Below, piece after piece: positions 34,682 to 43,081 of a DNA stretch of 64,000 nt. The position numbers were made by a program, and so were the translations under genes. The notes beneath the pieces are model-generated. The model did no database searches and was not told the origin of the DNA. It saw only the letters and a list, made by a program, of their open reading frames with translations. Position 1 is the stretch's first letter, and each line of letters starts with the position of its first letter. Source of the DNA: Flavobacteriaceae bacterium UBA3356 (GTDB taxonomy: Bacteria; Bacteroidota; Bacteroidia; Flavobacteriales; Flavobacteriaceae); contig DEQW01000002.1 in NCBI GenBank assembly GCA_002360635.1, forward strand, positions 124,001 to 188,000, in the 5' to 3' direction.

Positions 34682-36703
34682 CTATGCTTTTGAAAGTACT
34701 ACCTTTTCTTGTTCTTTATCTATCATCAACTTGAAGAACTTTTTTATATTGCTATAGTCCTGTGCTGGCATTACGGCTGTATTAATAGCAAATTCTACAG
34801 ATACTTGCAACTTACCCCCAACATTATTGATAATGTATTTAAAAGCCCCTAAGTTTTCACCCAATACAAAGTTAGTGCTTTCTGGAACAGATTCCACCTT
34901 ATATCCTTCGGGAATATCAACTGTTACAATATATCTATCTTTAATTGGATAGTTAAAATCGATTGGGTAATTACGTTCGTCCAACTTAAATGGGTTTTCA
35001 TCAATTGCCAGAAAAAGTAGGGGAGAAAGATATAATTTACCCCCTATCTCCTCAACAGCATCAAAATTTTCAAAATCATACTTTAAGGAAACAGGATTAT
35101 ATAGTTTTTCTAAATTTCCGAACGTTATATTGGATATTTCAGTCTCACCGCTATTTTTTTCCAGTTTTTTCCTAATTTCTTCTTGCTCAATATTTTTATA
35201 GGTTTTTCGTTGTTGCATTGCATAGTGGCCAGTATACCGGTTTTGGGCCGATCCCGAAATAGAATTATCGTCTTCATTTATACTTAGATTCATCATAGTA
35301 CTTTGTGAAGCATGGCTTGAGGGATATAGTGACACCCAAGAAGATGTTTTATCTTCACGGATTATCCTTCCTTGCCAATTTAACAATTCTGGCTCTAAAA
35401 CGTTAGGCTCTCCTTCCTTATTGGTTGCATCCATTAAAACCACAGAATTACCGTTCTCTACTGAAGCTATCACATAATTAAATCCATTGCGGGTAGGAAA
35501 AAAAGGAATACCATTAGATTTTGTACTTACCAAAACCGGATTGGCATTAAGCCCAGCGTATCGCAGCATGGAAACCAACATTAAATTAATATCGCTTACA
35601 CTTCCTGAACCTTTTTTATAAGCATCCTTAGTCCCTTCCAAAGCATATAACCCAAAAAACTTATTCCAGTTCATTTTTCTTTTTACATACTCAAAAATTG
35701 CAATCATTTTCTTATTAGGATCTGTTATTCCATTTAACAATTCATCAATATCATTATCGAAATAATTGTCCCGTTTCAATTGCCCTCCAAAAGCATCAGA
35801 ATCGTAAATAGATTTAGAAACATCCTCCCACGTAGTAGTGATCATTTCTAGAGGTGAGCTTGGATAGTTTATGTATGAAAGCTCAAATTTTAATCCAGAA
35901 GAATAATTATCAATATTCCCAGAAAAAGCCTCTTCCTTCATTGCTGGAACGCCATCTATATTAACTGAATAAACATTTTCTAAAACTGATATATTATTGC
36001 TTGAAACACTATGACCATTACCGTTTTTATTGTAAAAATCACGTGTTCTACTCATACCCATATTAATATCCAAATAATCTGTACTTTCTTCAATTCTAAA
36101 AGGAATCCATCCTTTTTGATGCATTTTATAGTTAAAATATTCTGGTGTTGCAAATCGCATCTCTACCTTGTTTACCGGTATCTGCTCTTGAAACCTATAT
36201 TCGTCTATATTCGTAATAAAAGGTGACTTAAGTGTATATTTATATTCAATAACACAACCGTCGGTAACAGCAGGCATAGTAAATTTTGTTACTTCCCAAT
36301 ACTCATTAACTTCTTCTTCAAATATACCATCATTACGAAGCTTTTCATCTTTAACTTTATTTCCGTCCATAAAGTAGGTGTAACCTTTTAGACCATATAA
36401 TTCATCATCAGAACCTCCATTTCCTTGGTAGAGTTTTATCTTTTTATTGGCCCAATCGAAACCTTCTTTGTTATAAATTTTAATACGCTCAAAAACATCT
36501 GTTTCAACTATAAAACTTCCTGATGGCGTATATTTAAACTGACTCTTCATTTCGCGGTATAAAATAGCCGCATCGGCAGTAGAATCTGCGGGATGTTGTT
36601 TCTCTAACAATTCCTCTTTTGACACTTTTCCAAACCTAAAGTCTTGAGAAAAAGCAACTTGAAAAAAAAATAATGCAATAAGTAGTGTAATTGGGTATTT
36701 CAT
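34682..36703 (-). CDS. DUF3857/transglutaminase-like protein, catalytic site apparently lost
   Basis: A 673-residue exported protein (signal peptide to about residue 19, VAFSQ). It has a DUF3857 N-terminal beta domain, a transglutaminase-like middle domain (about 330-430) and a C-terminal DUF3858-type beta domain. Where the active Cys is expected the sequence reads GSVSDINLMLVSML, and where the His is expected it reads FNYVIASV. Both catalytic positions therefore seem replaced. Its neighbour at 36719 keeps them. The two are tandem relatives 15 nt apart. Role unknown; presumably periplasmic or surface. Confidence 0.82.
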   Translation of the reverse strand: MKYPITLLIALFFFQVAFSQDFRFGKVSKEELLEKQHPADSTADAAILYREMKSQFKYTPSGSFIVETDVFERIKIYNKEGFDWANKKIKLYQGNGGSDDELYGLKGYTYFMDGNKVKDEKLRNDGIFEEEVNEYWEVTKFTMPAVTDGCVIEYKYTLKSPFITNIDEYRFQEQIPVNKVEMRFATPEYFNYKMHQKGWIPFRIEESTDYLDINMGMSRTRDFYNKNGNGHSVSSNNISVLENVYSVNIDGVPAMKEEAFSGNIDNYSSGLKFELSYINYPSSPLEMITTTWEDVSKSIYDSDAFGGQLKRDNYFDNDIDELLNGITDPNKKMIAIFEYVKRKMNWNKFFGLYALEGTKDAYKKGSGSVSDINLMLVSMLRYAGLNANPVLVSTKSNGIPFFPTRNGFNYVIASVENGNSVVLMDATNKEGEPNVLEPELLNWQGRIIREDKTSSWVSLYPSSHASQSTMMNLSINEDDNSISGSAQNRYTGHYAMQQRKTYKNIEQEEIRKKLEKNSGETEISNITFGNLEKLYNPVSLKYDFENFDAVEEIGGKLYLSPLLFLAIDENPFKLDERNYPIDFNYPIKDRYIVTVDIPEGYKVESVPESTNFVLGENLGAFKYIINNVGGKLQVSVEFAINTAVMPAQDYSNIKKFFKLMIDKEQEKVVLSKA

Positions 36704-36718
36704 AATAAAAATGTAAAA

Positions 36719-38632
36719 TTAAGTGTTCTGTTTTAACAGTATTTTTGATTGATCGAGTTTTGATACCTTACGTAAAAAAGCTCTGTATTTTCTATAATCT
36801 GAAGCGGGAAACGTTCCTTTTTTCAAGATGAAATTACGCCTGTATTCAATTGTATTTTCTGAAATTTTAGAAACGGAAAAAGAATAGCTCCCAAACTTGT
36901 TTTCTATGTTTACCGGCTCGGGTAGGCTGTCAACGCTTAGGGCTTCGGCAATATTTATTTTTAGGGTATCGGCTTCAGTGAACCCTTCTGCAATTTGAAG
37001 TTTTTGTTTCCTTTCTGGAAAACGTGGTGGCACGGTTACCGATTGTGTAAAAATGTTAAGGCCAAATAATAAATCTTCACCAACAAAAGAACAATAATTA
37101 GGAACGTTGATGGTTAGGTTTTCAGTAAACAATATATCTTCTTTGTTATTTTTAAGTGCTATGTTTTCAATATTAAAACCATTTATGTGCCCCCATCGCT
37201 TTTTATACTTTTTTTCGAGATCATCAGCATCTAATTTGTCAAGTCGGTATTTATTATCATATTGTAACCCTTGAGAGACGCCTTTAAAATCTGCTTGTAA
37301 CACGCCTGAAGAATTAATATTAACTACAGCAATATTTTCTTGAGTGTTTTCTTTAAATGTGTATGCTTTGGTATGGACAATTTTACCGCCTTCTGGCGTG
37401 ACGACCAACACATCCCTATCATCACTAAAGTTCCCTCCATATCCAAAAGGAGTATCTTGACTGGTACACTCAAGCCATATTATATCTTCCCCGTCAGGTA
37501 CTCCCAAAATTGCATGATTCCCTTCAATTATCGCAAAGTCAGGATTAAAATCAATTTCGTCATCTCCTGCATATAAAACGGTATAGTAAGATGGAACACC
37601 TACAATATCCAACAAAGCTTTAGTATAGTTTGTTAATGCCTTACAGTCTCCATAGCTCAATTTATCTACATCTTCAGCTAACATGGGCTTCCATCCACCA
37701 ATACCAATTTGTACACTTATGTAACGTACTTTATTCTGCAAGTATTCGTAGATTTTTTTTGCTTTACCAATGTTTGTCGTCTCGCTAGCGGCCAGTTGTT
37801 TTGCTTTTGCTACAGTTGCTGGCGGAAGTTCACTTACCCCAGTAAGCAATTGCTTGTCCATCCAAGTTCCAAACTCTTTCCAGTCCTTTCCATACCCAGG
37901 AACACCTTTTAAATAAAAATGATTAAGGGCAAATTTTACGTGTGGTAAAATGTCTCGTCGTGAAGGGCTGTAATCTTCATATCGCAAAGCTTCTACGTTA
38001 TTGGCCTTACAAATAAAAGCTTCTGGAGTTTCAGTAATTGAAATATCGTAACCCTCCAAATTCTTCTTTAAAATTCTTGGTTTATTAGCCGGATTGAATT
38101 TTACAATAAACTCACTATTTTTAGTAGAAGTATAATAATCCCCAATTGGAAACCATCTTGGTATAAAAGCAGTTGAATTACTTTCGGTTTTTGACTCGAA
38201 AACTAACGTGTAAGGATATGTCGTTGGCGTATAATCTAAATACAAGACCCTGTCATCATTGTATATTGAAATCCCATCTGAAGCACTAATATCTTCAAAA
38301 TCGCGCTGTTTAAAATGCTCAATCTCATTGCCCTTTGCGTCGTACACCCAAGCTTCAACATCTTTAACTTTTGCATCATCATCGTAGTATGCATAGGCAT
38401 CTAGATTGCTGTTTCCTTTCTTATTAAACACCATAATTGCCCTATGGTTTTCGTAAATCATTTGGCTGTCGTCGGTAATGTCTATTTTTATCTTTTCATT
38501 TAACAGGACACTGTTGGCATTTTTCGTTAAGTTAACTGGCAATGCAGCAATTGAATACTTTGCTTCTTGAGCAAACGTGCTTATAGATAAAATAAGTAGG
38601 CTTAGGGTAAATAATAATCGCATGTGACGCAA
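36719..38632 (-). CDS. DUF3857/transglutaminase-like protein, active-site residues kept
   Basis: A 637-residue exported protein with signal peptide ending near FAQE (residues ~20-24). The start is MRHMRLL; the second Met (38623) is equally plausible. Domain order is DUF3857, transglutaminase core, then C-terminal DUF3858-type beta domain. The core shows LSYGDCKALTNYTKALL (Cys), IIEGNHAILGV (His) and WLECTSQD (acidic partner region), the expected triad. Proteins of this kind in Bacteroidota are uncharacterised but may cross-link or cleave peptides. It lies 28 nt after dtd. Confidence 0.85.
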   Translation of the reverse strand: MRHMRLLFTLSLLILSISTFAQEAKYSIAALPVNLTKNANSVLLNEKIKIDITDDSQMIYENHRAIMVFNKKGNSNLDAYAYYDDDAKVKDVEAWVYDAKGNEIEHFKQRDFEDISASDGISIYNDDRVLYLDYTPTTYPYTLVFESKTESNSTAFIPRWFPIGDYYTSTKNSEFIVKFNPANKPRILKKNLEGYDISITETPEAFICKANNVEALRYEDYSPSRRDILPHVKFALNHFYLKGVPGYGKDWKEFGTWMDKQLLTGVSELPPATVAKAKQLAASETTNIGKAKKIYEYLQNKVRYISVQIGIGGWKPMLAEDVDKLSYGDCKALTNYTKALLDIVGVPSYYTVLYAGDDEIDFNPDFAIIEGNHAILGVPDGEDIIWLECTSQDTPFGYGGNFSDDRDVLVVTPEGGKIVHTKAYTFKENTQENIAVVNINSSGVLQADFKGVSQGLQYDNKYRLDKLDADDLEKKYKKRWGHINGFNIENIALKNNKEDILFTENLTINVPNYCSFVGEDLLFGLNIFTQSVTVPPRFPERKQKLQIAEGFTEADTLKINIAEALSVDSLPEPVNIENKFGSYSFSVSKISENTIEYRRNFILKKGTFPASDYRKYRAFLRKVSKLDQSKILLKQNT

Positions 38633-38660
38633 TATACATAATTGTTAAAAAAATGTGAAA

Positions 38661-39113
38661 TTATTCTTTATTTTTTGTGTCGATGGTAATTGTAACTGGC
38701 CCATCGTTAATCAATGAGACATCCATCATCGCACCAAAAACACCACTTTGCACACTTTTTTCAAGTTCTTTTTCTAATGTTTTAAGGAAGTTTTCATACA
38801 ATGGAATTGCCACATCTGGTTTTGCAGCTTTTATAAAAGAAGGTCTATTTCCCTTTTTCGTACTGGCGTGTAAAGTAAACTGACTAACCACTATCACTTC
38901 ACCGTCAATATCTTGAATGGAATAATTCATCGCTTCATTTTCATCAGAAAAAATACGTAATCTTGCTATTTTTCTACACAACCAATCTATATCTTCTTGT
39001 GTATCTTCAGCTTCAACACCTAATAAAACCAAGAAACCTTGTCCTATTTTTGAAACGATTTCATCCTCTACTTTTACGGAAGCCTCTTTAACACGTTGCA
39101 ATACAATTCGCAT
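38661..39113 (-). CDS. dtd: D-aminoacyl-tRNA deacylase
   Basis: Removes D-amino acids (and glycine from tRNA-Ala) mischarged onto tRNA. The two family motifs are SQFTLHAST near residue 77 and LINDGPVTITID (usual NxGPVT) near residue 134. Length 150 is typical. It lies 4 nt after rsgA. Confidence 0.95.
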   Translation of the reverse strand: MRIVLQRVKEASVKVEDEIVSKIGQGFLVLLGVEAEDTQEDIDWLCRKIARLRIFSDENEAMNYSIQDIDGEVIVVSQFTLHASTKKGNRPSFIKAAKPDVAIPLYENFLKTLEKELEKSVQSGVFGAMMDVSLINDGPVTITIDTKNKE

Positions 39114-39117
39114 AAAG

Positions 39118-40068
39118 TTATTCTTTTTTATAAATATCTTTTCGGTAGCCGTCGTCTTCGCCCTCTAGTATTTGCAAGTAGCTTTTATAACGCGACCAAG
39201 CGATTTCTGAAGCTTCCAAGGCCTCTTTTATGGCACATTGCGGTTCGTTGATATGTAAACAGTTATTGAATTTACATTCTTGTTTACGTTCAAAGAATTC
39301 AGGAAAGTAATTACCTAATTCCTCTTTGTCAATTTCAACTACACCAAAGCCACGAATACCTGGTGTATCAATTATTTGTGCGCCAAAAGACAGGTCGTAC
39401 ATTTCAGCAAATGTTGTAGTGTGCTGCCCTTGTTGGTGTTGTTCGGATATTTCAGCAGTTTTTAAATCGAGGTTAGGTTCTATGGCATTTACCAATGTGG
39501 ATTTACCTGTCCCGCTATGTCCTGAAAATAAAGTCACTTTATCTTCCATAAATGCTTTTACTTTATCGACATTTTTTCCGGTTTTTGCCGAAATACCGAT
39601 ACAGTCATACCCAATATTTCGATACAAAGCTGCTAAGTATTTTATTTCCAGCAACTCCTCTTCGTTATATAAATCTATTTTGTTGAACAAAAGCACAGCT
39701 TTTACATGGTAGGCTTCTGCAGTGACTAGAAATCTATCTATGAAAGTGGTAAAAGTTGGCGGATTGTTTAAAGTAACCAATAAAAAAGCAACATCGATAT
39801 TGGCAGCTATTATGTGTGTCTGTTTTGAAAGATTGACAGATTTTCGGATAATGTAATTATCCCGTGGTTCGATTGTATGGATTACCCCAACGGTTTCATC
39901 ACCTTTGGTCTCTACTTTAAAAATAACCTGGTCCCCTACTGCTACGGGATTGGTGCTTTTTATATTTCCAATTCTAAATTTTCCTTTTATACGGCATTGA
40001 TAAAAGTCACCCTGCTGCGATTTTACGGTGTACCAGCTTCCGGTAGATTTATATACAGTGCCTTTCAT
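39118..40068 (-). CDS. rsgA: Small-subunit ribosome biogenesis GTPase RsgA
   Basis: Circularly permuted GTPase that helps late 30S assembly. An OB-fold start (residues ~1-60) is followed by G motifs in permuted order: NKIDL (G4), FSGHSGTGKSTLVNAI (G1) and DTPGIRGFG (G3). The C-terminal zinc site is CKFNNCLHINEPQC. Length is 316. It is second in the aromatic operon, 33 nt after the DAHP synthase gene. Confidence 0.96.
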   Translation of the reverse strand: MKGTVYKSTGSWYTVKSQQGDFYQCRIKGKFRIGNIKSTNPVAVGDQVIFKVETKGDETVGVIHTIEPRDNYIIRKSVNLSKQTHIIAANIDVAFLLVTLNNPPTFTTFIDRFLVTAEAYHVKAVLLFNKIDLYNEEELLEIKYLAALYRNIGYDCIGISAKTGKNVDKVKAFMEDKVTLFSGHSGTGKSTLVNAIEPNLDLKTAEISEQHQQGQHTTTFAEMYDLSFGAQIIDTPGIRGFGVVEIDKEELGNYFPEFFERKQECKFNNCLHINEPQCAIKEALEASEIAWSRYKSYLQILEGEDDGYRKDIYKKE

Positions 40069-40101
40069 GGTTACAAAAGTCAGAAAATTAATTGGAAGTT
40101 A

Positions 40102-41184
40102 TTACTCATTAAAAATTTTCTTTTGATGACCAATAGACTCTTGGTGAATGGCTTTGTATAATCGTAGCACAAATTCTTCACTTAATTTGTTGTTTTCTCC
40201 GGCTAAAATCATCCTTCCTAAAATTTCATTCCAACGCTTCACTTGTAAGATGGCTACATTGTGCTCTTTTTTAAGTATTCCAATATTATCTGCAATATTC
40301 ATACGTTTTCCCATCATTTGTACAATTTTATCATCAATTACATCTATTTGCGCTCTCAACTTGCTCAATTCATTGTTAAATTCAACTTTATCATCTCCTT
40401 TTTTCCTAATACGAAGATCAACCGTCATTTGATCTAATGTTTTAGGTGTAATTTGTTGTTTGGCATCACTCCAAGCATTGTCCGGATCGTAGTGGGTCTC
40501 TACCATTAAACCATCGTAGTTTAAATCTAAAGCAGTTTGGCACAGTTCAAAAATTATATCTCGGTTGCCTGCTATGTGCGAAGGGTCTAAAATTAACGGC
40601 AGATCTGGAAATTGGTTTTGAAGGTCAATTGGTATTTGCCATTCTGGATTGTTTCGGTATTTTGTTTTCTCATAAGTTGAAAACCCCCGGTGAATTACTC
40701 CCAAATTTTGGACATTTGCACTGTAAAATCGCTCTACTGCGCCTAACCACAAAGCCAAATCCGGGTTTACTGGGTTTTTTATCAAAACCGTTTTATCGGT
40801 TCCTTGTAAGGCATCAGCAATTTCCTGAACCACAAAAGGAGAAACTGTTGTTCGTGCACCAATCCATAAAATATCAACATCGTGTTTTAATGCTAAATCT
40901 ACGTGATTGGCATTTGCCACCTCGGTTGTGGTAAGCATTCCTGTTTGGTTTTTAGCCTCTTGCAACCATTTTAAACCCAACGCTCCTACTCCTTCAAAAT
41001 TACCAGGACGGGTTCTAGGTTTCCATATTCCGGCACGAAGCACCGTAGTGTCGGTATCTTTTAATTGGTGTGCTATTTTCAACACTTGTTCTTGAGTTTC
41101 GGCACTACATGGACCTGCGATTACCAAAGGATGATCTAATCCAAAAGCTTCTAGCCAGTTGCGTAATTTTTTACTGTTTTGCAT
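40102..41184 (-). CDS. Bifunctional 3-deoxy-7-phosphoheptulonate synthase / chorismate mutase type II
   Basis: A 360-residue fusion. Residues ~1-265 are a type I-beta DAHP synthase (VIAGPCSAETQEQVLK, LRAGIWKPRTRPGNFEG, LILDPSHIAGNRD), the first committed step of aromatic amino-acid synthesis. Residues ~270-360 are an AroQ-type chorismate mutase (LRAQIDVIDDKIVQMMGKRM). The mutase domain may act as the feedback-sensing part, as described for related Bacteroidota enzymes. It is preceded by a leader peptide and terminator (41192-41301) that point to transcription attenuation. Confidence 0.95.
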   Translation of the reverse strand: MQNSKKLRNWLEAFGLDHPLVIAGPCSAETQEQVLKIAHQLKDTDTTVLRAGIWKPRTRPGNFEGVGALGLKWLQEAKNQTGMLTTTEVANANHVDLALKHDVDILWIGARTTVSPFVVQEIADALQGTDKTVLIKNPVNPDLALWLGAVERFYSANVQNLGVIHRGFSTYEKTKYRNNPEWQIPIDLQNQFPDLPLILDPSHIAGNRDIIFELCQTALDLNYDGLMVETHYDPDNAWSDAKQQITPKTLDQMTVDLRIRKKGDDKVEFNNELSKLRAQIDVIDDKIVQMMGKRMNIADNIGILKKEHNVAILQVKRWNEILGRMILAGENNKLSEEFVLRLYKAIHQESIGHQKKIFNE

Positions 41185-41191
41185 AGTTTAA

Positions 41192-41220
41192 AAATAAAAA
41201 AAGCCCCTCAACGGGACTTT
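41192..41220 (-). terminator. Attenuator terminator before DAHP synthase
   Basis: On the minus strand AAAGTCCC, loop GTTGA, GGGGCTTT (one G-U pair) is followed by TTTTTTTATTTTT, an intrinsic terminator ending about 8 nt before the DAHP synthase ATG. The upstream segment CCTATCGGGA (41256-41247), directly after the leader-peptide stop, can pair with TCCCGTTGAGG inside this hairpin and would then prevent it. Confidence 0.85.
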
Positions 41221-41256
41221 CATATATAATAATGTAAGTACAATAATCCCGATAGG

Positions 41257-41301
41257 TTATAGTTTATAAGGATGCCACCAATAAAGTGAAGTATTGTACA
41301 T
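41257..41301 (-). CDS. Aromatic leader peptide (attenuation)
   Basis: A 14-codon frame encodes MYNTSLYWWHPYKL and ends in TAA. It contains three Tyr and two adjacent Trp codons, far above chance for such a short frame, and sits about 37 nt upstream of the terminator hairpin. A stalled ribosome at the Tyr/Trp codons would leave the antiterminator strand free, whereas one reaching the stop would cover it. The upstream bases are A-rich without a Shine-Dalgarno, normal for this phylum. A second mini-frame, MIIYWLI (41321-41344), lies just upstream. Confidence 0.75.
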   Translation of the reverse strand: MYNTSLYWWHPYKL

Positions 41302-41395
41302 AGTTGTTGTTTAACGATGGCTAAATTAACCAATAAATAATCATTTTAAAAACCTTTTATCTAAATTTTAAAACTTCTGCAGTAATAAATTTATG

Positions 41396-41403
41396 TAGCT
41401 TTG
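41396..41403 (+). promoter_or_regulatory. Candidate -7 element for gldA
   Basis: TAGCTTTG, a perfect TAnnTTTG, lies 13 nt before the gldA ATG. The divergent promoter for the DAHP synthase leader must lie between 41302 and about 41400 on the other strand, but I could not pick it out. Confidence 0.5.
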
Positions 41404-41416
41404 TTTTTTATAAAAT

Positions 41417-42322
41417 ATGTCAATAACTGTTTCAAATATTACCAAAACCTATGGAACCCAAAAAGCATTAAATGATGTTTCATTTACTGTAGACACTGGT
41501 GAGATTGTTGGTTTTTTAGGGCCTAACGGAGCTGGAAAATCCACGATGATGAAGATATTAACGACCTATCTTCCTGCTTCAGAAGGGACTGCTGTTGTTA
41601 ATGGTTTTAAAGTTTCAGAAGAGGACCACAACATTCAAAAAAGTGTGGGTTATTTACCAGAGCACAATCCTTTATACCTCGATATGTATGTACGGGAGTT
41701 TCTCACATTTCAAGCTGAAATATATAATACCCCAAAAACAGAGATAGAGACTATTATTGAACGCACGGGACTTTTACCGGAAGCAAATAAAAAAATACAG
41801 CAACTTTCAAAAGGATACCGACAGCGCGTTGGTATTGCAAGTGCATTGCTCCACAATCCCGAAGTGCTTATTCTCGATGAGCCCACAACAGGCTTAGACC
41901 CCAACCAGCTTATAGAAATACGGGAATTGATAAAAAGCATTGGAAAAGAAAAAACAATTTTATTATCCACTCACATTATGCAAGAGGTGGAAGCTATCTG
42001 TGACCGCGTTATTATTATTAATAAAGGTGAAATAGTGCTTGATAAGAAACTAAATGAGTTACAAGCGGGTCAACAGCAAATTGTAGAGGTAGAATTTGAT
42101 TATCGTGTAGAAACAATTGCGCTACAACAATTACCTAATGTAACTAAGGTTGAAAACCCTGGTGGATACTTTATTTATAATATTTATTTTTCTTCGGAAA
42201 AGGATATGCGAAGTTCTGTTTTTGACTTTGCACACGACAATGGATTGAAAATACTTCAATTACATCAAAAAAACACAACCTTGGAAAAGCTTTTTGTAGA
42301 GCTTACTGCTCCTCAAAAATAA
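41417..42322 (+). CDS. gldA: Gliding motility ABC transporter ATPase GldA
   Basis: A 301-residue ABC ATPase. Walker A GPNGAGKSTMMKIL near residue 36, signature LSKGYRQRVGIA near residue 133, Walker B VLILDEPTTGLDP near residue 153 and the switch STHIMQEVEAICD are all present. The length and C-terminal domain (about 215-301) match GldA, which works with membrane subunits GldF and GldG; those are not in this window. Its 3' end overlaps the convergent DUF2807 gene by 20 nt. Confidence 0.88.
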   Translation: MSITVSNITKTYGTQKALNDVSFTVDTGEIVGFLGPNGAGKSTMMKILTTYLPASEGTAVVNGFKVSEEDHNIQKSVGYLPEHNPLYLDMYVREFLTFQAEIYNTPKTEIETIIERTGLLPEANKKIQQLSKGYRQRVGIASALLHNPEVLILDEPTTGLDPNQLIEIRELIKSIGKEKTILLSTHIMQEVEAICDRVIIINKGEIVLDKKLNELQAGQQQIVEVEFDYRVETIALQQLPNVTKVENPGGYFIYNIYFSSEKDMRSSVFDFAHDNGLKILQLHQKNTTLEKLFVELTAPQK

Positions 42323-43058
42323 GGAGCCCTCTATACAACTCTTCGACCTCGACAATTGGAGGCCTATTTTTAGCAATTACATTCCCTAAACTCACAATTT
42401 TACCACGAATGGCATTTTGGGGGTTTACAATCATATCTTGCGTTCCTCGATGAAAAAGCATTAACTCTCCTATTATCAAGTTTTCAGCCTCAATACGTGC
42501 ATCCCCTGCAAAAATGCCAAAATTAGCTTTATCTGCAGTCCCGGTAAGAAAGAAGTTAGATAACCCATTAGCAACTATCTGTAAGTTTCTAACTTGGAGG
42601 TCTAATTTAAAGTCCCCATCTATATGAAAAGCATCTTCACTTTCTTGATCTTCACTTATTAAAACCAAATTTGGGAAAGAAAGCGTGCCAATGCTCTCTA
42701 CCGCCAAACCAGAACTGTTTCTAATTGTAGAAACATTTGGTGTAGTAACGTAAACTTTTGTCAACCCGTAATCCCGTACTAAATTACAGCCGTTGTTATT
42801 TCGTAAATTAAGCACACCGTCTTTTACCCGAACCTCAATATCATTTAACAGGTTTTCGCCAGTTTCTACAACTACCTTTTGGGTTTCTCCTTGCTTTACA
42901 AAAAGTTGTGTGCGTTCCCAAACTGTAATCTTATCAAAAGCATCTACAGTAAATTCTTCCTGAATAATATCTCCGGCCGCTTGAAAGCAATTCAACCCTT
43001 TATCGGAATCACATCCAAAAAAGGTTGTCAAAATTATTACAAATAGTACTTTTTTCAT
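42303..43058 (-). CDS. DUF2807 (head-GIN) lipoprotein, copy 2
   Basis: A 251-residue lipoprotein: signal peptide with lipobox Cys at residue 16 (TTFFGC), then a right-handed beta-helix-like DUF2807 domain (FDKITVWERTQLFVKQGE, then repeating V/L-rich strands). It is clearly related along its whole length to the protein at 44221 (shared NCFQA/DCFQA start, CNLVR, VTTPNV, MIVNP, VEELxxGxLIF end). Function unknown; the family may bind surfaces or polysaccharide. It is the last gene of a duplicated two-gene unit. Confidence 0.85.
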   Translation of the reverse strand: MKKVLFVIILTTFFGCDSDKGLNCFQAAGDIIQEEFTVDAFDKITVWERTQLFVKQGETQKVVVETGENLLNDIEVRVKDGVLNLRNNNGCNLVRDYGLTKVYVTTPNVSTIRNSSGLAVESIGTLSFPNLVLISEDQESEDAFHIDGDFKLDLQVRNLQIVANGLSNFFLTGTADKANFGIFAGDARIEAENLIIGELMLFHRGTQDMIVNPQNAIRGKIVSLGNVIAKNRPPIVEVEELYRGLLIFEEQ

Positions 43059-43081
43059 TTTCTGAAATATTTCAGCAATTA

